A stretch of DNA of 64,000 bases from positions 124,001 through 188,000 of the forward strand of contig NZ_JAEUGD010000023.1 of the NCBI RefSeq assembly GCF_016775155.1, given 5' to 3'. A program made the position numbers and the translations under genes. Below the pieces are notes generated by a model. It made no database searches, had not been told where the DNA came from, and saw only the letters and a list, made by a program, of their open reading frames with translations. Below, in pieces: positions 51,568-60,029 of this stretch. This stretch comes from Fulvivirga marina. Lineage in GTDB: Bacteria; Bacteroidota; Bacteroidia; Cytophagales; Cyclobacteriaceae. The stretch's first letter is position 1. Each line of letters starts with the position of its first letter.

Positions 51568-53730
51568 ATGAGTCAAAAGAAAGGAAAAAAGAAGAAGTCT
51601 GGAAAATCCGGAAGCATTAAAGAAAAACTAAAGGCCCGGATACTTTCTCTTCTTAACAATAATTATAACAAAGTATATACGGCAAGTCAGGTAGCCAAAA
51701 AGCTCGGCTACCGCAGAAAAGATTATAACAGAGAGATACCCTACGTGCTCTCTGAATTACAGAAGTATGGCAAGATTATTCAGCTGACTAACGGAAGCTA
51801 CAAAAGTGTTAGTGAAGCTGAGTTCCTTATAGGTAAATTGGATCATGTCAATCCCCGTTTCGCCTACCTTTTAACGCCAGATGACAAAGAGGATGTATAC
51901 ATCAAATCTCAGGACATTAATTTTGCCATGGATGGCGATACCGTTAAAGTACAGCTCAAGGGTTCAGGGGTAGGCCGTAAGCCTGAAGGTAAGGTTGTAG
52001 AGATCATTGAGCGTGCGAGGGAACAGTTTGTTGGAAGGGTTGAGTTTTCTCCAAGATTTGCTTTTGTAATTGCGGATAACAAAAAGATACATCAGGACAT
52101 ATTTGTCAGGCTTGATGCAACAAGTGGAGCCAAACATAATGACAAGGTAATAGTAAAGATCACTCAATGGCCGGGGCGAGATAAAAGCCCTGAAGGTGAA
52201 ATAGTAAATGTACTTGGTCCTGCCGGAGATAACGAAGCGGAGATACACTCTATAATGGCAGAGTTTGACCTGCCTTTTGAGTTTCCTGAGCATATTGAAA
52301 AAGAGGCAGAAGGTATCGTTGATAGGATTACAAAAAAAGAAATTGAGAAAAGAAGGGATTTTAGACAAGTACTTACTTTTACCATAGACCCTGAAGATGC
52401 CAAGGACTTTGATGATGCACTTTCTTTCAGAGTTTTGGACAACGGCAACTATGAGGTAGGTATCCATATCGCAGATGTAACTCATTATGTTCAGCCCAAC
52501 ACTGTGCTTGAGAAGGAGGCTTTTGACAGAGCTACTTCCGTATACCTTGTTGATCGTACCGTTCCTATGCTACCAGAGAGGCTTTCAAACGGCCTTTGCT
52601 CATTAAGGCCCAGAGAAGATAAGCTGACCTTTGCTGCTATTTTTGAAATGGATGATAAAGCCAATGTACAAAAGGAATGGTTTGGAAGAACTGTGATACA
52701 TTCAGATAGGAGATTTACCTATGAGGAGGCTCAGGCGTGTATTGAAACCGGAGTAGGCGATTTAGTACAAGAACTTCAAAAACTTAACGATTTTGCAAAG
52801 AAGCTTAGAAAGGAAAGGTTTAATAAGGGAGCTGTTAATTTCGAGACTACGGAGGTTAAGTTTAAACTGGATGCAAAAGGGAAGCCTTTGGGAATTATCC
52901 CTAAAGTGAGGAAAGATGCACATAAACTCATTGAAGAGTTTATGCTTTTGGCCAATAGGAAGGTGGCTGCATTTGTGTATGAAATGAAGAAAGGTGAGGA
53001 TAAGAATACTTTTGTATACAGGACTCATGACTATCCGGACCCTGAAAAAGTTGATTCATTTGCCCAGTTTGCAAAAAAATTTGGACACCAGCTCAGGACA
53101 GACCAAGGATCTATTTCTCAGTCTCTCAATAGCCTGATGACAACCATTGAGGGAAAACCTGAAGAGAACGTATTACAGCAGTTGGCCATCAGGTCAATGG
53201 CAAAAGCCAAATATACTACTGAAGCCATGGGTCATTTCGGGCTGGCTTTTAAACATTATACACATTTTACATCACCCATCAGGAGATATCCAGATATGAT
53301 GGTACACAGACTTTTGCAACACTATCTAGAAAAAGGCAAATCTGTTAATAAAAATGATTACGAAGAAAAGTGTATCCATTCTTCCGAACGGGAGAAGAGG
53401 GCTGCGGATGCTGAACGGGCTTCTATCAAATATAAGCAGGTAGAATTTATGCAAAGTGTGGAAGACCGGGTTTTTGAAGGTATTATATCAGGAGTTACTG
53501 AGTGGGGGATTTTCGTTGAAATCGTAGAAACAAAATGTGAGGGTATGGTGCGAATGGTAGATATGAAAGATGACTACTATGAGTTTGATGAGAAAAACTA
53601 TCGTGTTTTTGGCCGCAGAAATAAGAAGATGTACACTCTTGGTGATGAGGTAAATGTTACTGTGAAGAGTACTGATATAGATCGAAGAACCATCGACCTT
53701 GAATTTGTTGATAAGAAGGATATGGTTTAG
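51568..53730 (+). CDS. rnr: Ribonuclease R
   Basis: The protein has 720 residues. A basic N-terminus (MSQKKGKKKKSGKSGSIKE) and winged-helix segment precede cold-shock domains. The RNB catalytic domain begins TIDPEDAKDFDDAL near residue 272, with the Asp cluster that holds magnesium. A C-terminal S1 domain is GIISGVTEWGIFVEIVETKC. It is a processive 3-prime to 5-prime exoribonuclease that can unwind structured RNA. The usual length and order are kept. Confidence 0.95.
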   Translation: MSQKKGKKKKSGKSGSIKEKLKARILSLLNNNYNKVYTASQVAKKLGYRRKDYNREIPYVLSELQKYGKIIQLTNGSYKSVSEAEFLIGKLDHVNPRFAYLLTPDDKEDVYIKSQDINFAMDGDTVKVQLKGSGVGRKPEGKVVEIIERAREQFVGRVEFSPRFAFVIADNKKIHQDIFVRLDATSGAKHNDKVIVKITQWPGRDKSPEGEIVNVLGPAGDNEAEIHSIMAEFDLPFEFPEHIEKEAEGIVDRITKKEIEKRRDFRQVLTFTIDPEDAKDFDDALSFRVLDNGNYEVGIHIADVTHYVQPNTVLEKEAFDRATSVYLVDRTVPMLPERLSNGLCSLRPREDKLTFAAIFEMDDKANVQKEWFGRTVIHSDRRFTYEEAQACIETGVGDLVQELQKLNDFAKKLRKERFNKGAVNFETTEVKFKLDAKGKPLGIIPKVRKDAHKLIEEFMLLANRKVAAFVYEMKKGEDKNTFVYRTHDYPDPEKVDSFAQFAKKFGHQLRTDQGSISQSLNSLMTTIEGKPEENVLQQLAIRSMAKAKYTTEAMGHFGLAFKHYTHFTSPIRRYPDMMVHRLLQHYLEKGKSVNKNDYEEKCIHSSEREKRAADAERASIKYKQVEFMQSVEDRVFEGIISGVTEWGIFVEIVETKCEGMVRMVDMKDDYYEFDEKNYRVFGRRNKKMYTLGDEVNVTVKSTDIDRRTIDLEFVDKKDMV

Positions 53731-53749
53731 TTTCGCCACTACATAACCC

Positions 53750-54724
53750 ATGAATAACATAAAGCAACTGCAGGCTTTAATTTCAAAAGAAATTGAGCGA
53801 ACTGAATACGGGCAGGCTCCGAGGGAGCTTTATGAGCCCATTGAATATATCATGTCATTAGGAGGCAAAAGGCTAAGGCCTTTGCTAACCTTACTGGCGT
53901 ATTCACTTTACAAGGATGACGTGGAGTCAGTTTTGAGGCAGGCAATTGCCGTGGAGGTGTTTCATAACTTTACCTTAATGCATGATGACATCATGGATGA
54001 AGCGCCACTCAGAAGGGGTAAAAATACTGTACATGAGGAATGGAACCACAATACGGCCATACTTTCGGGCGATGTAATGCTGGTAAAAGCTTATGAGATG
54101 CTTATTACGGATCAGGCATCACTTACAGTGGAGGTATTACAGACATTTAACCAATGTGCACGAGAGGTTTGTGAGGGGCAACAACTGGATATGCTTTTTG
54201 AGAGCCGCAGGGAAGTTGCTGAAGAGGAGTACCTTAATATGATCAGGCAGAAGACAGCCGTATTGCTTGGGTTTAGCCTTGAGCTTGGAGGACTCCTCGC
54301 TGGTGCTGAAAAGCAAAACTGTGAAGCATTACAGAAGTATGGTATTAATATCGGCATTGGTTTTCAGCTGATGGATGACTTGTTAGATGTTTATGCAGAC
54401 AAAGAGAAATTTGGAAAGCAGGTTGGTGGAGACATCTTGTCAAACAAAAAAACATTTCTGCTCATAAAGGCATTGGATAATGCAAAAGGTGAGCAAAAGA
54501 AGGAGCTTGAAGGCTGGCTAGAAAAAAAGCAGTTTGATCCGGAGGAAAAAGTAAAGGCCGTAACGAAGATTTATAACGACCTAGGCATAAAAGAGCTTAC
54601 TGAGAATACTATGAATGAGTATTTTGAGCAAGGATTTAATTTTTTAAGGCGAATCGATGCACCCTTACATCGCAAGAGTGTTTTGAGAAAATTTACTGAA
54701 AGTCTAGCTGCCCGTGAAAAGTAG
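53750..54724 (+). CDS. All-trans polyprenyl diphosphate synthase
   Basis: The protein has 324 residues. The first Asp-rich motif is DDIMD (79-83), the second DDLLD (209-213), with GGKRLRP near 38-44. The family makes farnesyl to nonaprenyl diphosphates from isopentenyl diphosphate; the medium size suggests a chain for menaquinone. It starts 19 bases after rnr and is likely co-transcribed with it. Confidence 0.93.
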   Translation: MNNIKQLQALISKEIERTEYGQAPRELYEPIEYIMSLGGKRLRPLLTLLAYSLYKDDVESVLRQAIAVEVFHNFTLMHDDIMDEAPLRRGKNTVHEEWNHNTAILSGDVMLVKAYEMLITDQASLTVEVLQTFNQCAREVCEGQQLDMLFESRREVAEEEYLNMIRQKTAVLLGFSLELGGLLAGAEKQNCEALQKYGINIGIGFQLMDDLLDVYADKEKFGKQVGGDILSNKKTFLLIKALDNAKGEQKKELEGWLEKKQFDPEEKVKAVTKIYNDLGIKELTENTMNEYFEQGFNFLRRIDAPLHRKSVLRKFTESLAAREK

Positions 54725-54738
54725 TGGCGTGTAGATTG

Positions 54739-54796
54739 ATGCATCTATGTTAAGTGCTAATGCCTGTTTAATTGACACTTAAACAATGAGATGCAT
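54739..54796. terminator. Imperfect inverted repeat, possible bidirectional terminator
   Basis: The outer arms ATGCATCT (54739-54746) and AGATGCAT (54789-54796) and inner arms TTAAGTG (54750-54756) and CACTTAA (54776-54782) form a long interrupted hairpin between convergent genes. There is no strong T-run, so termination is only suggested. Confidence 0.35.
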
Positions 54797-54843
54797 ACAG
54801 CTCTAGCACCAAAATGGGGACCTGGGCTTATGGAGTTTGTTGG

Positions 54844-55068
54844 TCAATCCATCTCAGTGGCATTGCCGTTCATGAACTTATAGCTTTGAATTGACCGATC
54901 ATATATAATAGATTGATCAGATTCATTCTTCAATGCTATGATGTAGTTCAACAATTGTCTCTTAGACACCCCCAAAGTTTCTGCGAGGTCTTCCGGGCTA
55001 CCGGTGCTTTCCTGTTCTATTAGCTCCTGAAGCCTGTTAAATCTTGATAATATTTCTTGTAGTCCCAT
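54844..55068 (-). CDS. Small helix-turn-helix (HTH_11/DeoR-like) protein
   Basis: The protein has 74 residues. A single winged-helix-type motif LQELIEQESTGSPEDLAETL then GVSKRQLLNYIIALKN matches the HTH seen at the start of DeoR/WYL-type regulators. A short basic wing and acidic tail follow, without an effector domain. It starts three bases after an 85-residue protein gene on the same strand. It could regulate that operon or the divergent XRE gene. Confidence 0.75.
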   Translation of the reverse strand: MGLQEILSRFNRLQELIEQESTGSPEDLAETLGVSKRQLLNYIIALKNESDQSIIYDRSIQSYKFMNGNATEMD

Positions 55069-55071
55069 CCA

Positions 55072-55329
55072 TTAAAGTGGTATATACCTGATCTGTGCTA
55101 TATTACTTTTGCTCTTTTTTTCTAATATCTCAATCATATTGCCGTTACGTCTGTACTTGAGCTCTTTGTTAATCACACGATTTGGGTATTTATGCTCAAG
55201 CTCCTCTTCAGCAAGCCAGCACAGTGAAAACTCTTTAATCTCATCAAAAAAAAGCTGTATAGTAAAATCATGTTTACTATTCCGATCAAATTCCAGCCTC
55301 GGATAAATGTCTCTTTCGGTAAGTATCAT
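55072..55329 (-). CDS. Unrecognised 85-residue soluble protein
   Basis: The protein begins MILTERDIYPRLEFDRNSKH and then IQLFFDEIKEFSLCWLAEEE, ending IEILEKKSKSNIAQIRYIPL. It has no signal peptide or membrane helix. It forms a two-gene operon with the small HTH protein, three bases apart, divergent from the XRE regulator at 55454. The small size and pairing with a DNA-binding protein resemble a toxin-antitoxin layout, but no toxin family is recognisable. Confidence 0.55.
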   Translation of the reverse strand: MILTERDIYPRLEFDRNSKHDFTIQLFFDEIKEFSLCWLAEEELEHKYPNRVINKELKYRRNGNMIEILEKKSKSNIAQIRYIPL

Positions 55330-55425
55330 AAGTTTTTAGGTTTATGGAGCGCAATGTTAGTGCGTTCATTTTGTTAAATTTCGTATCTTAACAGACATAA
55401 CACTATTATTATTTACTAATTATCG

Positions 55426-55433
55426 TAAATTTG
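55426..55433 (+). promoter_or_regulatory. Candidate -7 box (TAAATTTG) of the second XRE gene
   Basis: An exact TAnnTTTG match lies 20 bases upstream of the TTG start of the XRE gene at 55454. The spacing is the same (within one base) as for the XRE gene at 3169. Confidence 0.45.
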
Positions 55434-55453
55434 ATTAAATATATACGGTTATC

Positions 55454-55939
55454 TTGAATAATAAAATTCTACTAGGCAATAAAATTGCTTTTTATCGCAA
55501 AAAACTTAAGATGACGCAATCTGAATTCATTGAGAAGGTAAATCAGGTTGCGGGTATTTCTTTTAGAAACGCTACACTTTCCTCATGGGAGAATGGACAA
55601 TCATCCCCTACCAGTGATTTATTGCCTGTAATTGCCCAAATACTGGAAACGTCAGTCACCTATTTGTTTACCCCAGGTGAAGGTAATGACTTGGCAAACC
55701 CAACTGATACTTCTAACACCGAAGAGCCTGGTTTGTTCGATGCAGCTAAGGCAAAAACAGAGCTTTACCGCAAGTTATTTGAAGATAATCCTAAGGAGGC
55801 TTTTACGAATCTGTTGCAAGAGTATGAAGCCCTGGTTAATGTTAATGAACGCCTGAAAGAGGAAAAGCAAAAACTTGAAGGCAAACTATCTGCTTCGAGT
55901 GATTTTCTCACCCAGTTGATAAACATGAAGGGCAACTGA
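55454..55939 (+). CDS. XRE-family transcriptional regulator with coiled C-terminal extension (copy B)
   Basis: The protein has 161 residues. The HTH has GNKIAFYRKKLKMTQSEFIE and TLSSWENGQSSPTSDLLPVI, clearly parallel to copy A. After a Thr/Asn-rich linker, a coiled coil follows (NVNERLKEEKQKLEGKL). An in-frame TAA at 55436-55438 leaves TTG 55454 as the only start that keeps the motif. It converges on the TPR gene with 15 bases between stops. Probably a regulator of this module. Confidence 0.8.
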   Translation: MNNKILLGNKIAFYRKKLKMTQSEFIEKVNQVAGISFRNATLSSWENGQSSPTSDLLPVIAQILETSVTYLFTPGEGNDLANPTDTSNTEEPGLFDAAKAKTELYRKLFEDNPKEAFTNLLQEYEALVNVNERLKEEKQKLEGKLSASSDFLTQLINMKGN

Positions 55940-55954
55940 ACAGCCCTGTAAGTC

Positions 55955-57175
55955 TTAAGAGTGAATGACCTTGTAAATTTTTCTGGCCGTGTCTTGAGCA
56001 AATTGTATCTTGCGGTTTTTGCGATATAGTATAATTAGTAAAGTAATCAAAATAACCGCTAGAACTGCCAATGCCCACTTAATGTACTGATCAATTTTTA
56101 ACTGTTTGGCTAAGGCTCTGGCCTTTTCTTCACTGGCGAATTTATAGGTTGCGGCCTCTACCTGGTACTGGTTGTACATATCGTTGAGGTTTATCCTAAG
56201 CTCAAGCAAATCAGTGGTTAGTTGGTCTATGTTGTCGCTATATTTTAAGGCTTCCTGAAGGTTACCGTTTGCACGGTTGATTTCTTTTAGCTTTCTACAT
56301 ACCTCGAAGTACTCTTCGCTCATGGTTATTTGATGATCCTTGAAAAAGGAAAAACTCTTTTCAAAGAAAAGTTGTGTAGAATCCGAGTTTCTTTTTTCAT
56401 ATATGTATGCCAGGTTGGTATAAGCCGTGCCTATAAACATATGGTCGGAGAGCATATTGAGGGACTCTTTAAGGTATTTGTAAGCGGCCAGGGTGTCGTT
56501 AAATGTAAGGTATAGGTACCCAAGGTTATTATAAACTTCTCCTATGTCGTTTTTGTTTATGGCAGCTTCCATGGACTTTTCATAAGCGGCCCTGGCCTTT
56601 GGAAAATCATGTAGTGACCTATATATGCGACCAATGTTGTTATTTATCCAATATACCCTGTGTTTATCATTGGTAATTTGAGCCATATTGAGCGTTTCTG
56701 AGTATAAAGCCAAAGCCTCATCATAGCGCCCCATCTCCTGCAGTTGTAAGCCAGTGGCAGAGTTTACTTTTATCAGCCCAGCTGTGTCAGCAAGGGAAGT
56801 TCTAATTCTGATCACATCGTAGTAATATTCAAGAGCTTTGTCATGAAAGCCAGTGGCATTGTAAATATTGGCAATGTTCTCTGTAACATTAGCTACCTGC
56901 TTTATGTCTCCAAGAGTACGGTAAGCTGATAGAGCATTAAAATAATTGGAAACTGCCTCGTAGAACTTTTCATCTTTTTTCTGTAAATAAGCCATTAAGA
57001 AATAGGAGTTTGCCAAAAGCTTCTTTTCGTGTGACTCATTGGCCAAGTGATTTACTTTTTGGGCAAGATTGAGATTGGAGTTATGTCGAGCAGAATCATA
57101 GAGGTTCTGTAAATCTGATTGCGCAAAACACAACGAGCAGACCAGCAAAAAGGGGATAAAAACAAGTTTACTCAT
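55955..57175 (-). CDS. TPR protein with signal peptide and one C-terminal membrane segment (copy B)
   Basis: The protein has 406 residues from ATG 57175, which begins a signal peptide (MSKLVFIPFLLVCSLCFAQS); the frame to 57295 adds 40 unlikely residues. Tetratricopeptide repeats cover most of it, for example VTENIANIYNATGFHDKALE, NNIGRIYRSLHDFPKARAAY and YNNLGYLYLTFNDTLAAYKY. A coiled region and a membrane helix near 365-384 lead to a basic tail ending TARKIYKVIHS. Copy A also has RKIYxV in its tail. No kinase or DNA-binding output follows. Confidence 0.75.
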   Translation of the reverse strand: MSKLVFIPFLLVCSLCFAQSDLQNLYDSARHNSNLNLAQKVNHLANESHEKKLLANSYFLMAYLQKKDEKFYEAVSNYFNALSAYRTLGDIKQVANVTENIANIYNATGFHDKALEYYYDVIRIRTSLADTAGLIKVNSATGLQLQEMGRYDEALALYSETLNMAQITNDKHRVYWINNNIGRIYRSLHDFPKARAAYEKSMEAAINKNDIGEVYNNLGYLYLTFNDTLAAYKYLKESLNMLSDHMFIGTAYTNLAYIYEKRNSDSTQLFFEKSFSFFKDHQITMSEEYFEVCRKLKEINRANGNLQEALKYSDNIDQLTTDLLELRINLNDMYNQYQVEAATYKFASEEKARALAKQLKIDQYIKWALAVLAVILITLLIILYRKNRKIQFAQDTARKIYKVIHS

Positions 57176-57210
57176 AAATATAATTTTTCCTACACCAAAA
57201 TGTAAATTAA

Positions 57211-57239
57211 ACAAAAAAGCCCGAATTTTATTCGAGCCT
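57211..57239 (-). terminator. Rho-independent terminator between the small lipoprotein and TPR genes
   Basis: On the minus strand AGGCTCGAAT (57230-57239) pairs with ATTCGGGCT (57218-57226) with two G-T pairs and a short loop, followed by TTTTTTGTTT. It ends or limits the small-lipoprotein transcript before the TPR gene. Confidence 0.75.
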
Positions 57240-57269
57240 TTCTTTGAAAAACTTACATGTATAATTTTC

Positions 57270-57440
57270 TTAATGAGCAGGGGGGGGATTGTCATCAGTG
57301 TCTGGGCTTTTATCTCCTACGGTTGAAGTTGTGGGATCCGGTTTCTTCAAATCATACAATTCATCAGCGGCAGGATCACTGCAGGAAACAGCAATTAATA
57401 ATAGTCCTAAGAAGGAGAGAAAAATTAAAGTCTTTTTCAT
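57270..57440 (-). CDS. Small lipoprotein of the lipoprotein-TPR-XRE arrangement (copy B)
   Basis: The gene encodes 56 residues from ATG 57440. A lipoprotein signal (MKKTLIFLSFLGLLLIAVSC, lipobox IAVSC) is followed by a 36-residue acidic, Asp/Pro-rich mature peptide ending DTDDNPPPAH. It mirrors the small lipoprotein at 1112-1273 in size, charge and position. A terminator follows, so it can be made in excess of the TPR protein. Function unknown. Confidence 0.7.
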   Translation of the reverse strand: MKKTLIFLSFLGLLLIAVSCSDPAADELYDLKKPDPTTSTVGDKSPDTDDNPPPAH

Positions 57441-57771
57441 ATTTTAACCATTTAATTTGTTAGTATTCACTATTATATGGTAAATCTATGAAACATTAAC
57501 TTGGCAAAATAAGCGTTCTTTTCCGTTTTTGGACACTTGACAGAGATATGCCTAAGTTGAGTATAAACTGGTGTATAAACTTTTAACACTGAGAGACAAA
57601 GGTTCGCGAAATCCACTAAAAATGCACTTTGAATATTACTCTCCTTTCGGAGAGCTATTAGAGATGCCAAATAGCGTCATGGAACTGGTGTAACCTTTTA
57701 GCTGCTACTTGAAATCGGAAGGTTGAAAAGTATCCTTTCTACTAAAAAACTATCATCGGCTGTTCAGGGCA
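57441..57771. other. Intergenic interval, little recognised
   Basis: No coding frame. A short hairpin CTCTCC (57639-57644) and GGAGAG (57649-57654) with loop TTTC is the only structure noticed. Confidence 0.35.
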
Positions 57772-58650
57772 CTATTGCTTTTTGTAAAAATATAATACTG
57801 CTTCTATGCCATCCCGTTCTTCACTTAAAGTAAAGAAGCCAGTTTTGTCTTTCTTCCATGCTATGGCCTCCCCTTGAGGTTCGGGCATATATGGAATTGA
57901 TAGCGGCTCTTGTTGCATGGCCTCAAAAACATCAGAAGCGTCTGTTCGCTGCCAATACAAGATCTCATCATAAGTTTTTACTATGATGTCACCACCATCA
58001 GAAGAAATATCCCCACCAACAATATTGTGATATGGTATGGTTCCCAGTTTTTCTAAAATGATAACCTCTTCTGTAGACTGTGGATACGGAGCACGGTAGA
58101 TACCTACATTATCCTCTCTTTTTGATACTATGTATAAGTCCTTGGTAAGAGGATCAATCATTAGGCACTCTGCATCTCTTTTGCCGTCAGGGTATTGAAA
58201 GGTAATGGTTTCGATGTTTTCAATAACACCAGACTCGCCGGCAATGGGTTCCTTGAAGCGATAAATATATTTGAACTCATGTACAGCATTATTATCACCC
58301 ATTTCTGCAACATAGAGATAGTTTTGGCCAGCTTCTGGTCCTGGCCCGGTAGAAATATCTTCCCAATCACGGTTATGCACACCTTTTAGTTCATACGTGC
58401 CTTGGTCTTTGCCATATTCATCGATTAGAAATATAAATGGATCATTGCCGCTATCGTTATGGGTCCATAGCATGTCAGGGTTGTTAAGGCTTTCTGCTAG
58501 GCCTGATGCTTCATTGATCAATGGGTTTTCAACTTCGCCGCGTGATTCGGCGCTGTTAAAATAAATATCATTTATAGATTCTTTGTTATCGCTGTTGGCA
58601 CTACAGGCAACAACAGCAAAAATCATCCAGAGATAACTATTTTTTTTCAT
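57772..58650 (-). CDS. Lipoprotein with beta-propeller-like fold
   Basis: The protein has 292 residues with a lipoprotein signal (MKKNSYLWMIFAVVACS, Cys near 16). Motifs include EASGLAESLNNPDMLWTHND, RDWEDISTGPGP, YLYVAEMGDNN, RDAECLMIDPLTKDLYIVSK and PQGEAIAW. These phrases suggest a six-bladed or phytase-like propeller with Asp/Asn-rich turns that may bind calcium. No catalytic assignment is safe. Its start overlaps the end of the pyrophosphatase gene by 14 bases, so the two are translationally coupled, suggesting a shared phosphate-related substrate. Confidence 0.65.
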   Translation of the reverse strand: MKKNSYLWMIFAVVACSANSDNKESINDIYFNSAESRGEVENPLINEASGLAESLNNPDMLWTHNDSGNDPFIFLIDEYGKDQGTYELKGVHNRDWEDISTGPGPEAGQNYLYVAEMGDNNAVHEFKYIYRFKEPIAGESGVIENIETITFQYPDGKRDAECLMIDPLTKDLYIVSKREDNVGIYRAPYPQSTEEVIILEKLGTIPYHNIVGGDISSDGGDIIVKTYDEILYWQRTDASDVFEAMQQEPLSIPYMPEPQGEAIAWKKDKTGFFTLSEERDGIEAVLYFYKKQ

Positions 58651-59260
58651 CAGAAATTGACCATTTTTTTATTTCACTTAGAGCCTCATTTTCATTTGCC
58701 CATCCAAGAAACTCCATTTTTTCAACCCCTTTATAGCTGCTAAACCAGTCTTGTATAATGGATAGTGCTTTTGGAGATTGTTCTTGAAGGCAATTTAAAG
58801 TGGTGCAGTCAATAACCCGTAATGATTTGTCTGCCGGAACGGCAATTATCTTATCATCAGTTTCTCCACGATCCGATAATTGCAATACAGCAATAGGGAT
58901 AGTCTCTATAATGGTTCCCTGGGGCAATGATTCGGAGATAATCAAGATGTCAAGGGCATCACCATCCCCACCTTTTGATTTGTCCATTAATGTAGAAGGG
59001 ACAAATCCATAATTTCCAGGATAAGGAAGAAAGTTTACCCGCCGCTTATTACCATCTATTATTTCAACATCAAACTGCTTTGTTTTAGGGCTAAACTCAT
59101 ACTTGAGGTTGGTTCCGGCTGGTATTTCAACCACTACATTGACAAAGCCGCTTTGAGAAATTGCCGAATACTCGTAGGGAGACGTGCTGCATGCCACCAG
59201 TACGATCCCAAAGGAAAGCATCAATAAAATAGCACCGGATCTGGCGAGATTAGATGACAT
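58637..59260 (-). CDS. Lipoprotein family I inorganic pyrophosphatase
   Basis: The protein has 207 residues from ATG 59260; the frame to 59293 adds 11 residues. A lipoprotein signal (GAILLMLSFGIVLVACS) precedes a soluble-type pyrophosphatase domain: VVVEIPAGTNLKYEF, YPGNYGFVPSTLMD and the metal site GGDGDALDILI, then KIIAVPADK. Family I enzymes are normally cytoplasmic and hydrolyse PPi; here the export signal places it outside the cytoplasmic membrane. It is coupled by overlap to the propeller lipoprotein. Confidence 0.82.
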   Translation of the reverse strand: MSSNLARSGAILLMLSFGIVLVACSTSPYEYSAISQSGFVNVVVEIPAGTNLKYEFSPKTKQFDVEIIDGNKRRVNFLPYPGNYGFVPSTLMDKSKGGDGDALDILIISESLPQGTIIETIPIAVLQLSDRGETDDKIIAVPADKSLRVIDCTTLNCLQEQSPKALSIIQDWFSSYKGVEKMEFLGWANENEALSEIKKWSISDEKK

Positions 59261-59458
59261 TGCGTTACGAGTTAGGTTTAAATAAGTCACCACTTATTGA
59301 AACAAGAGGGCAAATTTAACAAATACCTTAATAAACCACACCACATTTTTATCTTAAGTGAATATTAAATCTAAAAAATATTACAGATGTTGATGTAATA
59401 GAGGTTCAGCTTCAAAGACTTTGATCAATAGTTATGTTGGGAATCAAAGAGTGTTCTA

Positions 59459-59926
59459 CTAACTTATATAGCAACACTCTCTTGCTTTGCCCTTAAGGTA
59501 TGGGACAACTACATTGTCTCGGGCATTGGGGGTAACAGTAACACTTTTGAGAAATGAGCCATTCTTTTTGGCATGATATGAAGCTGTTATTTCTCCAGAT
59601 TCACAAGGTATAATGGGATCTTTGGAATATGCGGAAACTGTACAGCCACAAGAGGATTTAGCGATGGAAATGATCAAAGGCATATCTCCTGTATTTGTAA
59701 ATCAGAAATAATTACTTACTCCTTCGTTTTTAGTAATCTTTCCAAAGTCGTAAGTCTGAGGTTCTTCCCAATGGAAACCAGTGTTGTCGGAAGTACTTAT
59801 CAGGCCTTGTGCATACGAAATGGCTGTAAACAAAATGGACGTTATTAAGAAAAAAGCCTTTTTCTTATAACAAGTATTTAAGCGATGGTAATTTGTTAAA
59901 CTGCATAAGAGGGTACTAACGCTCAA
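59459..59926 (-). pseudogene. DUF1573 gene interrupted by an in-frame TGA
   Basis: Upstream half: signal-like FFLITSILFTAISYAQG, then WEEPQTYDFGKITKNEGVSN and YF, then TGA (59702-59704). Same frame downstream: FTNTGDMPLIISIAKSSCGC, ESGEITASYHAK and VTVTPNARD. In the intact relative at 24342 the stop position corresponds to a Lys (HTFKFTNTG). The start is also poor: no ATG lies before the signal. This points to a pseudogene; a readthrough or sequencing error cannot be excluded. Confidence 0.7.
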
Positions 59927-60029
59927 ATTGTGAAGAACTTAAGAATCATTTTGTTAGGAGATTTGTAATAATTGTTAATGAGATGTTAAAGAGTGGCTGT
60001 TCCATCTCCCTTTTTATTATTTTCAAGTA

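Noticed and set aside
51964-52485. Minus-strand frame of 173 codons inside rnr
   Set aside because: It is a shadow of the ribonuclease R gene, which is complete and well conserved in the plus direction.
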